Assembly (NCBI RefSeq): GCF_020883495.1
Contig: NZ_CP086610.1
Coordinates: 1,593,501-1,657,500, forward strand
Length of the DNA: 64,000 bases
Source of the DNA: Shinella zoogloeoides
GTDB lineage: Bacteria; Pseudomonadota; Alphaproteobacteria; Rhizobiales; Rhizobiaceae
Direction: 5' to 3'
Translations under genes and position numbers: made by a program
The notes under the pieces: model-generated
Told to the model about the DNA's origin: nothing
Seen by the model: only the letters and a program-made list of their open reading frames with translations
Database searches by the model: none
In this document: positions 48,765-57,683 of the stretch, one piece after another
Layout of the letters: every line of letters starts with the position of its first letter
How positions within the stretch are numbered: position 1 is the stretch's first letter

Positions 48765-51275
48765 TTACTTCTTGCGCGGCACTTTCGGAACCGCACCGGA
48801 GGACTTGCGCGGCGGCTCGTCCTTCGGCTCCTCGGCCTTGGCTTCAGCCGCCTTCTTGGACGACTTCGCCTTGGCCGGTGCTGCCTCGGCGGCGACGGTT
48901 TCCTTGGCCTTGCGCGGCTTTGCCTGCTTGGCGGGGCGCTCCGCGATCTCGGCCTTCGGCTTGATCGGCGCGGTTTCCGGCACGGCGTCGAGGATCAGGC
49001 CCTTCGAGCCGTCTTCCTTGATGCCGACGGAGACGCGAACGACGCCGCCCTTCTTGAGCTTGCCGAAGAGGATTTCGTCGGCGAGCTTCTTCTTGATGTT
49101 CTCCTGGATGACGCGCGCCAGCGGACGGGCACCCATCTTCTCGTCGTAGCCCTTGTCCGCCAGCCACGAGATCGCCTCGGGCTGCAGGTCGAAGGTGACA
49201 TTGCGCTCGGCAAGCTGCGTTTCGAGCTGCATGACGAACTTCTGCACGACCTGATGGATGACCGGCGTCGGCAGCGAGCCGAACGGGATGATCGCATCGA
49301 GACGGTTGCGGAATTCCGGCGTGAACAGGCGGTTGATCGCCTCCATGTCCTCGCCCTCGCGCTTGGACGAGCCGAAGCCGATGGCGGCCTTTGCCATGTC
49401 CGATGCGCCCGCATTGGTCGTCATGATCAGGATGACGTTGCGGAAGTCGATCTTCTTGCCGTTATGGTCGGTCAGCGAGCCATGGTCCATGACCTGCAAC
49501 AGGATGTTGTAGAGGTCCGGATGCGCCTTCTCGATTTCGTCGAGCAGCAGCACGCAATGCGGATGCTGGTCGACGCCATCGGTCAAAAGGCCGCCCTGGT
49601 CGAAGCCGACATAGCCGGGAGGTGCGCCGAGCAGGCGCGAGACCGTGTGCCGCTCCATGTATTCCGACATGTCGAAGCGCAGCAGCTCCACGCCGAGCGA
49701 GCTTGCAAGCTGCTTGGCGACTTCCGTCTTGCCGACGCCTGTGGGGCCGGAGAACAGATAGCAGCCGATCGGCTTGTTCGGCTCGCGAAGGCCGGCGCGC
49801 GACAGCTTGATCGCAGACGCCAGCGCCTCGATGGCGAGGTCCTGACCGTAGACGACCGAGCGCAGTTCCTTTTCGAGATTGGCGAGCACCTGCTCGTCGT
49901 CCTTCGAAACGGTCTTCGGCGGAATGCGGGCCATGGTGGCGATGGTGGCCTCGATCTCCTTCTCGGTGATCAGCTTGCGGCGTTTTCCCGCGGGCAGCAG
50001 CATCTGGGCCGCGCCGGTCTCGTCGATCACGTCGATCGCCTTGTCCGGCAGCTTGCGGTCGTTGATGTAGCGCGCTGAAAGCTCCACGGCCGTCTTGATC
50101 GCCTCGTTGGAGTATTTCAGCTTGTGATACTCCTCAAAGTAGGGCTTGAGGCCCTTCATGATCTCGATCGTATCGTCGATGGTCGGCTCGTTCACGTCGA
50201 TCTTCTGGAAGCGACGGACGAGCGCCCGGTCCTTCTCGAAGAACTGGCGATATTCCTTGTAGGTCGTCGAGCCGATGCAGCGGATCGCGCCGGAGGAAAG
50301 CGCCGGCTTCAGGAGGTTGGACGCATCCATCGCACCGCCGGAGGTCGCCCCTGCGCCGATGACCGTGTGGATCTCGTCGATGAACAGCACGGCGCCGGGA
50401 TACTCCTCGAGTTCCTTGACGACCTGCTTCAGCCGCTCTTCGAAGTCGCCGCGATAGCGGGTGCCGGCAAGCAGCGTGCCCATGTCGAGCGAGAAGATCG
50501 TGGCGTCCGCCAGCGCTTCCGGCACCTTGCCCTCGACGATGCGCTTGGCAAGACCTTCGGCGATGGCCGTCTTGCCGACGCCCGGATCGCCCACATAGAG
50601 CGGGTTGTTCTTGGAACGGCGGCAGAGAACCTGGATCGTGCGGTTGACCTCGGCATGACGGCCGATCAGCGGGTCGATCTTGCCGTTCTTGGCCTTCTCG
50701 TTGAGGTTCACGCAGTAAGCCGTGAGCGCGTCCTGCTTCTTTGCAGGTTCTTCCTGTTCGGCGCTGCCGCGCTGCTGCTTCTGTTCGTTCTCGGCATCAT
50801 CCGATCCGCGTACCGAGCGCTGCTCGGAGGAACCCGGTCGCTTGCCGATGCCATGCGAGATGAAGTTGACGGCGTCGTAGCGCGTCATCTCCTGCTCCTG
50901 CAGGAAATAGGCGGCATGGCTCTCGCGCTCGGCGAAGATCGCGACAAGTACGTTCGCGCCGGTCACTTCCTCGCGGCCGGACGACTGGACATGGATCACC
51001 GCGCGCTGGATGACGCGCTGGAAGCTGGAGGTCGGCTTGGAATCCTCCTCGTAGCCGGTGACGAGGTTCGCCAGCTCGTCGTCGACATATTCGGTCAGCG
51101 TCTTGCGCAGGACGTCGAGGTTCACGTTGCAGGCGCCCATGACGGCGGCCGCATCCGCGTCGTCGATCAGCGCCAAGAGGAGATGTTCGAGCGTCGCATA
51201 TTCGTGGTGGCGCTCGTTCGCGTAGGTCAGTGCCTGATGGAGGGCCTTTTCAAGGCTGGCAGAAAATGTTGGCAC
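48765..51275 (-). CDS. clpA: ATP-dependent Clp protease ATP-binding subunit ClpA
   Basis: ClpA unfolds substrates and feeds them to ClpP. The 836-residue protein has the N domain (1-145), a first AAA+ module with GDPGVGKTA and FIDEIHTVIGAG, and a second with GPTGVGKTE, LLLDEIEKAHPD and TTNAGAS. The ClpP-binding loop carries IGF. After the usual end, residues 767-836 form a low-complexity Lys, Ala, Pro and Glu-rich tail absent from E. coli ClpA (758 residues). It is 9 bases downstream of clpS, its adaptor. Confidence 0.97.
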   Translation of the reverse strand: MPTFSASLEKALHQALTYANERHHEYATLEHLLLALIDDADAAAVMGACNVNLDVLRKTLTEYVDDELANLVTGYEEDSKPTSSFQRVIQRAVIHVQSSGREEVTGANVLVAIFAERESHAAYFLQEQEMTRYDAVNFISHGIGKRPGSSEQRSVRGSDDAENEQKQQRGSAEQEEPAKKQDALTAYCVNLNEKAKNGKIDPLIGRHAEVNRTIQVLCRRSKNNPLYVGDPGVGKTAIAEGLAKRIVEGKVPEALADATIFSLDMGTLLAGTRYRGDFEERLKQVVKELEEYPGAVLFIDEIHTVIGAGATSGGAMDASNLLKPALSSGAIRCIGSTTYKEYRQFFEKDRALVRRFQKIDVNEPTIDDTIEIMKGLKPYFEEYHKLKYSNEAIKTAVELSARYINDRKLPDKAIDVIDETGAAQMLLPAGKRRKLITEKEIEATIATMARIPPKTVSKDDEQVLANLEKELRSVVYGQDLAIEALASAIKLSRAGLREPNKPIGCYLFSGPTGVGKTEVAKQLASSLGVELLRFDMSEYMERHTVSRLLGAPPGYVGFDQGGLLTDGVDQHPHCVLLLDEIEKAHPDLYNILLQVMDHGSLTDHNGKKIDFRNVILIMTTNAGASDMAKAAIGFGSSKREGEDMEAINRLFTPEFRNRLDAIIPFGSLPTPVIHQVVQKFVMQLETQLAERNVTFDLQPEAISWLADKGYDEKMGARPLARVIQENIKKKLADEILFGKLKKGGVVRVSVGIKEDGSKGLILDAVPETAPIKPKAEIAERPAKQAKPRKAKETVAAEAAPAKAKSSKKAAEAKAEEPKDEPPRKSSGAVPKVPRKK

Positions 51276-51284
51276 GGTCGTTCC

Positions 51285-51635
51285 TCATTTCTTTTCCATG
51301 ACACATTGCAGCGGATGCTGGTGCTGGCGGGAGAAATCCATCACCTGTGTCACTTTGGTTTCGGCAACCTCGTAGGTGAACACGCCACACTCGCCTACGC
51401 CATGATTGTGCACATGCAGCATGATCCGCGTGGCCGCTTCCCGGTCCTTCTGGAAGAAACGTTCCAGAATGTGGATCACGAACTCCATGGGCGTATAGTC
51501 GTCATTGAGAAGCAGGACGCGGTACAGGCTCGGCTTCTTCGTCTTAGGTTTCGTGCGGGTAATGACCGAGGTGCTGCGACCGGGAGTGTCGCCGCCCTCA
51601 TCGCCATCCTGCATCCGAACCCATCTTACATTCAT
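51285..51635 (-). CDS. clpS: ATP-dependent Clp protease adaptor ClpS
   Basis: ClpS delivers N-degron substrates to ClpA. The 116-residue protein has a disordered N-terminal tail and the core [39 protein letters not shown] and the closing [11 protein letters not shown]. The Asn-Asp and His residues of the N-degron pocket are present. It is the upstream member of a clpS-clpA operon. Confidence 0.96.
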   Translation of the reverse strand: MNVRWVRMQDGDEGGDTPGRSTSVITRTKPKTKKPSLYRVLLLNDDYTPMEFVIHILERFFQKDREAATRIMLHVHNHGVGECGVFTYEVAETKVTQVMDFSRQHQHPLQCVMEKK

Positions 51636-51832
51636 GCGTGTTCATTCCCTTGATTACAGTCGCTTGCATCGGTGCGCTCGGCCCGAGGCTGCCATCTGGA
51701 ACTGTTATCTAATGTCTCGACACACGATTGTAAGACCCTCGCTTCGCACTGCAATCATAATCGCCGGCCATCCGAAGGAAATACCCGAATTTGCTGCCGC
51801 TGCGTCAGCCTCGCGCAATCCCCGGAACGCGC

Positions 51833-51866
51833 AAAGGCCGGCCGCGGTTGCCCGCGACCGGCCTTT
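51833..51866 (-). terminator. Terminator after the phasin gene
   Basis: AAAGGCCGG and CCGGCCTTT form the outer stem around an inner CCGCGG/CCGCG hairpin. On the minus strand the stem ends in TTT, about 22 bases after the phasin stop codon. Confidence 0.65.
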
Positions 51867-51888
51867 GAACGCAATGCGCGTAGGAGTA

Positions 51889-52242
51889 TCAGGCTGCGAC
51901 AGCGGCCTTGGCAGCAGCGGTAGCCTTGGCGACCGGCGCTTCGTAGGTCTTGTAGGCGCCCTTTGCGAGGTCCGCATACATTTCGCCAAGCTTGGTGGCT
52001 TCGGCGACGAAACCTTCATAGGAGGTCTTCACGAAGGCGCTCTGCAGCTCGACAGCGGCTTCGACGCTCTTGACGCCGGACAGCTTCTCGAAATGGGCAA
52101 GGCCATTCTCGAAGGACTTCTTGGAATAGTCGGCGGCTTCGGTGGCGATTGCCTGCCAGCCCTGCGCGACGCTCGTGTAGCTCTTGACGAACGTGTCCAC
52201 GGCTTCCTTGCCCTTCTTGTTGGCATCATCGAAATTGAACAT
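51889..52242 (-). CDS. Phasin family protein
   Basis: The 117-residue, almost fully helical protein begins MFNFDDANKKGKEAVDTFVK. It contains GLAHFEKLSGVKSVEAAVEL and QSAFVKTSYEGFVAEATKLG, the amphipathic pattern of the phasin_2 family. Its C-terminus is Ala-rich. Phasins coat polyhydroxybutyrate granules. The ATG at 52242 has AAAGGAG 6 bases upstream. A strong promoter with a duplicated operator-like motif precedes it, in keeping with PhaR-type control. Confidence 0.88.
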   Translation of the reverse strand: MFNFDDANKKGKEAVDTFVKSYTSVAQGWQAIATEAADYSKKSFENGLAHFEKLSGVKSVEAAVELQSAFVKTSYEGFVAEATKLGEMYADLAKGAYKTYEAPVAKATAAAKAAVAA

Positions 52243-52276
52243 CGAAGTCTCCTTTGGATCCCGGTGATTGCCCCAA

Positions 52277-52305
52277 AATCTATATGCAATGCACAAAAAA
52301 GTCAA
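52277..52305 (-). promoter_or_regulatory. Candidate phasin promoter
   Basis: On the minus strand TTGACT (52305-52300), a 17-base spacer and TAGATT (52282-52277) form a good promoter 35 bases before the phasin ATG. One of two TGCAATGCA motifs lies within the spacer. Confidence 0.6.
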
Positions 52306-52323
52306 TCGTGATGCTGCAATGCA
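52285..52323. promoter_or_regulatory. Twin TGCAATGCA motif (candidate PhaR operator)
   Basis: Two exact copies of TGCAATGCA lie at 52285-52293 and 52315-52323, exactly 30 bases apart (three helical turns). The first is between -35 and -10 of the phasin promoter and the second is just upstream of the -35. TGC/GCA-rich sites are known targets of the PHB-responsive repressor PhaR in alphaproteobacteria. The assignment here is an inference. Confidence 0.55.
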
Positions 52324-52403
52324 ATATTCCACAGGCAAAGCAAGGCCTTGCGCGATAGGTATGATCATTGGGCACTGACAAAACGCAATTCGTCGCAAAA
52401 CGA

Positions 52404-52438
52404 TAATAAAAGGCCCGGCGCGCAGGGCGGCCGGGCCT
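52404..52438 (-). terminator. Terminator after the DUF3126 gene
   Basis: AGGCCCGGC (52411-52419) pairs with GCCGGGCCT (52430-52438) over a 10-base loop. On the minus strand TTTTATT follows. Confidence 0.8.
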
Positions 52439-52465
52439 CGATATTCCTGTGGGGATAACGACGGA

Positions 52466-52669
52466 TCAGAGATCGATGTCGAGGATCGCCATGGAGAAGT
52501 TGTAGGACAGTTCGCCGTCCTCGTCATCGCGGAAGATGACGCCCAGGAATTCGTCGCCGAGATAGACTTCCGCCGATTCATCCTTGCGCGGGCGGGCCTT
52601 CACGACGATCTCCTTGTTGAGATTGCGCTTGAAGTAGGCCTCGAGCTTTCTGATTTCTTCCGGCTTCAC
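52466..52669 (-). CDS. DUF3126 family protein
   Basis: The 67-residue protein begins MKPEEIRKLEAYFKRNLNKE and contains AEVYLGDEFLGVIFRDDEDG, the DUF3126 core. It is found almost only in alphaproteobacteria and has no known function. It lies downstream of cysE on the same strand (95-base gap) and is closed by a strong terminator. Confidence 0.88.
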   Translation of the reverse strand: MKPEEIRKLEAYFKRNLNKEIVVKARPRKDESAEVYLGDEFLGVIFRDDEDGELSYNFSMAILDIDL

Positions 52670-52764
52670 GTTATGTCTCCGTCAACGGTTGATGTGCGGC
52701 GCTTCTCGCACCTGCCTTTGGGCGTGTAAACCCTCGAATTCCTTATGAAGGGGACTTTTCCCGC

Positions 52765-53598
52765 TTACACATCGTAGTCGAAGGCGGCAAGAAGCTGGTC
52801 CATCGCGCGCGACGGCTCGTTGCAGCCCGCCTCGCCCACGACCCGCGCCGGAACACCCGCAACCGTCGATTTCGGCGGAACGGGCTTCAGCACCACGGAA
52901 CCGGCGGCGATGCGCGAGCAATGGCCGATATGGATGTTACCGAGGATTTTCGCGCCCGCCCCGATCATCACGCCGTCGCCGATCTTCGGATGGCGGTCGC
53001 CGCCCTCCTTGCCGGTGCCGCCGAGCGTGACGTTGTGGAGGATCGAGACGTTGTCGCCGATCACCGCCGTCTCGCCGACGACGAAGCCCGTCGCATGGTC
53101 GAGGAAGAAGCCCTTGCCGATGCGCGCGGCCGGGTTGATATCCGTCTGGAACACGCTTGAGGACCGGCTCTGCACATAGAGGGACAGATCGCGCCGGCCC
53201 TTCTCATGCAGCCAGTGCGCGAGGCGATGGGTCTGGATGGCGTGAAAACCCTTGAAATAGAGCACGGCGTCGAGGAACCGCAGGCATGCGGGGTCGCGGT
53301 CATAGACGGCCTGGATATCGACGCGTAGGACGCTGCCCCATTCCGGCCAGTCGTCCAGCATCTCGTCGAAGATCTGGTGCAAGAGGTTGGCCTGCAGGTC
53401 CGGATGGTCGAGGCGCTCGCAGACCCGGTGGATCACGCTTTCCTCCAGCGAGCGGTGGTTCAGCACCGTCGAATAGAGGAATGCCGCCAGCAGCGGCTCG
53501 ACCTCGGCCGCCACGCGCGCTTCCTCGCGCAGGCTGTCCCAGATCGGATCCATGGCCTTCAGCTTCTCGCTGGCCCTCAGTTCATTCGTCGCGACCAT
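52765..53598 (-). CDS. cysE: Serine O-acetyltransferase
   Basis: CysE makes O-acetylserine from serine and acetyl-CoA, the precursor of cysteine. The 277-residue protein has the helical N-terminal domain (DPIWDSLREEARVAAEVEP) and a left-handed beta-helix with GKGFFLDHATGFVVGETAVI and HNVTLGGTGKEGGDRHPKIG. The ATG at 53598 was chosen because AAGGAG lies 7 bases upstream; two earlier in-frame ATGs (53619, 53640) lack this. Confidence 0.96.
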   Translation of the reverse strand: MVATNELRASEKLKAMDPIWDSLREEARVAAEVEPLLAAFLYSTVLNHRSLEESVIHRVCERLDHPDLQANLLHQIFDEMLDDWPEWGSVLRVDIQAVYDRDPACLRFLDAVLYFKGFHAIQTHRLAHWLHEKGRRDLSLYVQSRSSSVFQTDINPAARIGKGFFLDHATGFVVGETAVIGDNVSILHNVTLGGTGKEGGDRHPKIGDGVMIGAGAKILGNIHIGHCSRIAAGSVVLKPVPPKSTVAGVPARVVGEAGCNEPSRAMDQLLAAFDYDV

Positions 53599-53688
53599 CG
53601 CCGCACTCCTTGGTGTCATTTCGCCCTGAATATAATGCAAAGCGCGCCCGAGCGGAATGGCCGCCCGGAGGTTGTCGTAAACGCGCCG

Positions 53689-54474
53689 TCAGCGCCCGTC
53701 GATTTCCGCATAGAAGTCCAGCACGGCGCGCTTGAACACCTTGTCGCCGACGGCAAGCATGTGGTCGCGGCCGGGAATGTCGAGCGCCCTTGCGTCCGCC
53801 ATCAGTTCGGCGAGCGGCTGCGGCGCGCCGGCAATGTCGTCCTTCGTGCCGACGCCGATCAGCGCGGGCACGTCGATGCGCGCCATATCCGCCGGCGTCA
53901 GCAGGTCGCGCGAGGTCATGATGCAGGCGGCGAGCGCCTGCCGGTCGGATTTCGTCTGGTCGGCGAAGGCGCGGAACATGCGGCCGCGCTCATGCGTCAC
54001 CGCGTCCAGCGACGGGGCGAGCAGCGCATCGGCGATGGGATCCCAGTCGCCGACGCCTTCCACCATGCCGATGCCGAGGCCGCCGAAGACCACGGAGCGG
54101 ACGCGGTGCGGATGGGCGAGCGCCATGAAGGCGGTGATGCGTGCGCCCATGGAGTAACCGAAGACATGCGCTTCGGAGATGCCGAGATGGTCGAGCAGCA
54201 CGGCGGCGTCGCCCGCCATCAGCGGCGGCGTGTAGAGCGCCGGGTCGTGCGGCTTGTCGCTTGCCCCATGGCCGCGGTTGTCGATGGCGATCACCCGGTA
54301 GCCGGCACCGCCCAGTGTCTTCAGCCAGCCGGGAAACACCCAGTTGACATTCGCGCTGGAGGCAAAGCCGTGGATCAGCAGCACCGGCTCGCCGGACGGA
54401 TCGCCCTCGTCGAAGAAGGCAAGCTCCAGACCGTCATGGGTGAAGCGGGAAAAGGGCGGGTTGTCGAGGTTCAT
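53689..54474 (-). CDS. Alpha/beta-fold hydrolase
   Basis: The 261-residue protein has the oxyanion segment LLIHGFASSANVNW, DNRGHGASDKP, the nucleophile elbow GYSMGARI and a C-terminal GRDHMLAVGDKVF with the catalytic His. The substrate is unknown; esterase, lipase and C-C hydrolase functions all occur in this family. The ATG at 54474 puts the conserved fold near the N-terminus; the open frame upstream has no homologous-looking sequence. Confidence 0.88.
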   Translation of the reverse strand: MNLDNPPFSRFTHDGLELAFFDEGDPSGEPVLLIHGFASSANVNWVFPGWLKTLGGAGYRVIAIDNRGHGASDKPHDPALYTPPLMAGDAAVLLDHLGISEAHVFGYSMGARITAFMALAHPHRVRSVVFGGLGIGMVEGVGDWDPIADALLAPSLDAVTHERGRMFRAFADQTKSDRQALAACIMTSRDLLTPADMARIDVPALIGVGTKDDIAGAPQPLAELMADARALDIPGRDHMLAVGDKVFKRAVLDFYAEIDGR

Positions 54475-54641
54475 CGCGGGGCCGTCTTTCGTTTTCTCGC
54501 CTTGCACATAATGCCGTTCCGCCGCCGAGAAAACTGCAAACCGGCCGAAATCTCGCAAGGCGCGACGGTTTTGCATCTACACATTTGCCCCGAAGGCGAC
54601 TATGGTCCGCGCCAGAAAAGAGCATTTGCACGGAGCATGAC

Positions 54642-54890
54642 ATGGCTGGCCACAGCATTCCCCATTTCCAGAACGACGGCGGCCATAGCTCGATCGAGAT
54701 CGGCGTGAAGGAATTCATGTGCGTCGGCGCTTCCGTGCCCTACGACCATCCGCACGTCTTCCTCGACATGGGCGACGACAACGAGAAGGTCTGCCCCTAC
54801 TGCTCGACGCTCTACCGCTACAACCCGGCCCTGAAGGCCACCCAGACGGAACCGGCCGGCTGCACCTTCACCAACCAGGTCGCGGCGTAA
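54642..54890 (+). CDS. Zinc-finger protein of the zf-CHCC (NDUFS6-like) type
   Basis: The 82-residue protein has the zf-CHCC pattern: Cys in EFMCVGAS, His in DHPHVFLDMG and CPYC in EKVCPYCSTLYRY. Mitochondrial NDUFS6 carries the same finger in Complex I, and alphaproteobacterial relatives are its likely ancestors. A GGAG site precedes the ATG. It lies 22 bases before the monooxygenase gene. Confidence 0.88.
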   Translation: MAGHSIPHFQNDGGHSSIEIGVKEFMCVGASVPYDHPHVFLDMGDDNEKVCPYCSTLYRYNPALKATQTEPAGCTFTNQVAA

Positions 54891-54912
54891 CGGCCGGAAG
54901 GCCGGTTTCCCC

Positions 54913-56070
54913 ATGTCCTCCGTCAAGACCACGACCATCGTCGGCGCCGGCATTGCCGGCCTGACGGCGGCGCTTGCGCTCGCCCGCAAGGGCATCGCCT
55001 CCCACATCATCGAACAGGCCCCGGCCCTCGAAGAGGTCGGCGCCGGCCTCCAGCTTTCGCCCAACGCCTCGCGCATCCTCGCCGACCTCGGCCTGCTGGA
55101 TGCCCTCAGCGCGCGCTGGACGGAGCCGGACCATATTCTCCTCACCTCGGGAAGCACCCTCGCCCCCCTCGCCTCTGTCCCGGCCGGCGCGGCGGCCCGC
55201 CGCCGCTGGGGCGCACCCTACGGCGTACTCCACCGGGCCTCGCTGCAAACCGTCCTTCTGGATGCGGTCCGCGCGCAGCCGCTCTGCACGCTGACGACCG
55301 GGGTCCGAATCGACAATGCCGAAACCGCCCTCGCCGCCGCGCCGGCCGATGTCCTGATCGCCGCCGACGGCGTCTGGTCGCAGCTCAGGCAGACGGTGCC
55401 CGGCGCCCTGCCCGCCCGCTATTCCGGCAATATCGCCTGGCGTTTCCTCGTACCCTATACGGCCGCGCCGCCTTCCCTGAACCCGCGCACCGTCATGGCC
55501 TTCCTCGGGCCGCATGCCCATCTCGTCGCCTATCCGCTCGCAGAGGCCGAAGCCTTCAACATCGTCGCGATCCACGCCCGGAGCGAGGCTCCGCCGGAAG
55601 GCTGGTCACGCACGGGCGACACCCCGGCCCGAACACGTCTCGCAAGCGCTTTTGCCGGCTGGCACGCCGATGTCCGCCGGCTGCTGAACGAAGCGCGCGA
55701 TCCGCTGATGTGGCCGCTCTTCGGCTGCCCGGACGGCACATGGACGGATAGGAAAACGGTGCTGATCGGCGACGCCGCCCATGCCATGACGCCCTTTGCG
55801 GCACAGGGCGCGGCGATGGCGATCGAGGATGCGGCGCTGCTGGCCGCCTCGCTCGCCAAGACGGTCGACCCGGCGCACGCCCTTCGCACCTTCGAAAAGA
55901 CCCGGCGCGAGCGCGTCGCCCGCGTGCGCAGCCGCGGTGCCTTCAACCGCTTCGCCTATCACGCGCGGGGGCCTGTCGCGCTCGCCCGCAATCTGGTGCT
56001 GTCGCTGCGAAAACCGGACGATCTCGCCGCAGACTTCGACTGGCTCTACGGCTATCGCACGCCGGAATAG
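54913..56070 (+). CDS. FAD-dependent monooxygenase (salicylate hydroxylase-like)
   Basis: The 385-residue flavoprotein has the Rossmann FAD motif TIVGAGIAGLTAALALARKG (GxGxxG at 11-16). The second FAD motif is VLIGDAAHAMTPFAAQGAAM, and a DG motif appears as LIAADGVWSQLR. It belongs to the class A aromatic hydroxylase-like group, which also includes enzymes of ubiquinone and other ring hydroxylations. The substrate is not evident. It is convergent with metC. Confidence 0.85.
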   Translation: MSSVKTTTIVGAGIAGLTAALALARKGIASHIIEQAPALEEVGAGLQLSPNASRILADLGLLDALSARWTEPDHILLTSGSTLAPLASVPAGAAARRRWGAPYGVLHRASLQTVLLDAVRAQPLCTLTTGVRIDNAETALAAAPADVLIAADGVWSQLRQTVPGALPARYSGNIAWRFLVPYTAAPPSLNPRTVMAFLGPHAHLVAYPLAEAEAFNIVAIHARSEAPPEGWSRTGDTPARTRLASAFAGWHADVRRLLNEARDPLMWPLFGCPDGTWTDRKTVLIGDAAHAMTPFAAQGAAMAIEDAALLAASLAKTVDPAHALRTFEKTRRERVARVRSRGAFNRFAYHARGPVALARNLVLSLRKPDDLAADFDWLYGYRTPE

Positions 56071-56140
56071 AAACTCTCATTCGCCTGCCGGCCCCTTTTC
56101 CCCACAAGCGGAGAGAAGGCGGCCGGCAAGCTGTTCTGCC

Positions 56141-57331
56141 TTAGACCGCCCGCGCCGCCGCAAGCCCACGCTCGATATCCGCCTGGATGTCCTTCACATC
56201 CTCCAGACCAATCTGCAAGCGCAGCACCGGGCCTTCCGTCGGTCCCTTCGCCACACGGCGGTCGGAAAGGCTCACATGCACGGCAAGGCACTCGAAGCCG
56301 CCCCAGGAGTAGCCGAGGCCGAAGATGCCGAGCGCATCGAGGAAGGCATGGGCCTTCGCCTTATGGCGATCCGGCGCGCCGCCATCGAGGACGATGGAGA
56401 AGATACCGCTCGCGCCCTTGAAGTCGCGCTTCCACAGCTCATGGCCGGGGAAGCTCGATAGCGCCGGATGCAGCACGCGCGAGACGCCCTCGACGCCCTC
56501 CAGCCAGCGCGCCAGTTCCAGCGCGCTCTGCTGGTGGCGTTCCAGCCGCACGCCCATGGTGCGCAGGCCGCGCAGCACCTGGTAGGCATCGTCCGGCGCG
56601 GCGCAGGTGCCGAGCGTGATCTGCGTGTCGTGAAGCTGCTCCCAATGGGCCGCATTGGCCGAGACGGTGCCGAACAGCACGTCCGAATGGCCGGCCGGAT
56701 ATTTCGTCGCCGCATGAATGGAGACGTCCACCCCGAAATCCAGCGGGCGGAAATAGAGCGGCGTCGCCCAGGTATTGTCCATGGTCACGACCGCGCCGTG
56801 CTTATGGGCGACGGCGGCGATGGCCGGAATGTCCTGCATCTCGAAGGTGTTGGAGCCCGGCGCCTCGGTATGCACCAGCTTCGTGTTCGGCTTGATCAGC
56901 GCCTCGATGCCCGCTCCGATCATCGGATCGTAATAGTCGACCGTCACGCCGAGGCGTTTCAGCATCGTGTCGCAGAAATGACGCGTCGGATGATAGACCG
57001 AATCGACGACCAGCGCATGGTCGCCGGCCGAAAGATAGGCCAGGAACGGCACGGTGACGGCGGCAAGGCCCGAGGGAACGAAGATGGTGCCGGCCGAGCC
57101 TTCCAGCTCGTCGATGGCGGCGCAAAGTGCGTCTGTCGTCGGCGTGCCGCGCGTGCCGTAGGTATATTTCTGCCCGCGGTTCTCCATGGTCGCGGCATTC
57201 GGAAAGAGCACGGTGGAGGCATGCACGACGGGCGGGTTGACGAAACCGTAATAGTCGGCCGGGTCGTTACCGGCATGGGCAAGGCGGGTGTTCACGCCGG
57301 CGCCGGCGAGGATTTCGTCTCTGTTCTTCAT
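56141..57331 (-). CDS. metC: Cystathionine beta-lyase
   Basis: MetC cleaves cystathionine to homocysteine, pyruvate and ammonia in methionine synthesis. The 396-residue PLP-dependent protein has YTYGTRGTPTTDALCAAIDE, MDNTWATPLYFRPLDFGVDV and the PLP-binding Lys in SIHAATKYPAGHSDVLFGT. These match the Cys/Met metabolism family and the bacterial MetC subgroup. The ATG at 57331 fits the family. No SAM riboswitch is visible in its leader. Confidence 0.9.
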   Translation of the reverse strand: MKNRDEILAGAGVNTRLAHAGNDPADYYGFVNPPVVHASTVLFPNAATMENRGQKYTYGTRGTPTTDALCAAIDELEGSAGTIFVPSGLAAVTVPFLAYLSAGDHALVVDSVYHPTRHFCDTMLKRLGVTVDYYDPMIGAGIEALIKPNTKLVHTEAPGSNTFEMQDIPAIAAVAHKHGAVVTMDNTWATPLYFRPLDFGVDVSIHAATKYPAGHSDVLFGTVSANAAHWEQLHDTQITLGTCAAPDDAYQVLRGLRTMGVRLERHQQSALELARWLEGVEGVSRVLHPALSSFPGHELWKRDFKGASGIFSIVLDGGAPDRHKAKAHAFLDALGIFGLGYSWGGFECLAVHVSLSDRRVAKGPTEGPVLRLQIGLEDVKDIQADIERGLAAARAV

Positions 57332-57556
57332 GGTTTCGTTCCGGGGAAATGCGAGGGATTTGAAGACGCAGACTTTTCGCCACGCGGAGGGTGAGGTCAA
57401 CCCCATGCGGCGGGATAAGGCGGCATCCAAAGCGCTTCAAGTGTTAAACAAGCGGTTTTCCCGGGCAGTTTTCTGCACAAATCCCCGATCTTTCGCCCAA
57501 AAATCGGTCAAATGCCGACAAATTTGGGTTACGCGCCGGAAAATAGCCGCCCTCCC

Positions 57557-57585
57557 TTGACCCTGCGGGAATTTGAGCATAAGAT
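57557..57585 (+). promoter_or_regulatory. Candidate aapJ promoter
   Basis: TTGACC (57557-57562), a 17-base spacer and TAAGAT (57580-57585) form a strong promoter about 98 bases before the aapJ ATG. Confidence 0.6.
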
Positions 57586-57616
57586 AAGACACCTCGCGCC
57601 GGGAGGGTGGCGGGTT

Positions 57617-57651
57617 CCGCGGTCGCGCCTGTCAGGGCGCGAGAGCCGCGG
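57617..57651 (+). other. Stem-loop in the aapJ leader
   Basis: CCGCGG (57617-57622) and TCGCGCC (57623-57629) pair with GGCGCGA (57636-57642) and CCGCGG (57646-57651), with a 3-base bulge. No T tract follows, so it is not a normal terminator. It may stabilise the highly expressed mRNA or modulate translation. Confidence 0.5.
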
Positions 57652-57683
57652 ACAAATAAAGACAACGAAAAGGGTTGTAAAAA

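Larger units (their letters stand above)
57332..57683. other. Intergenic region between divergent metC and aapJ
   Basis: This 352-base region has no gene. It holds the metC leader on its left, the aapJ promoter at 57557-57585, and a long GC-rich hairpin in the aapJ leader at 57617-57651. Nothing else was recognised. Confidence 0.7.

Noticed and set aside
57332..57683. A SAM riboswitch upstream of metC
   Set aside because: I looked for SAM-II-like conserved sequence in the metC leader and saw none.
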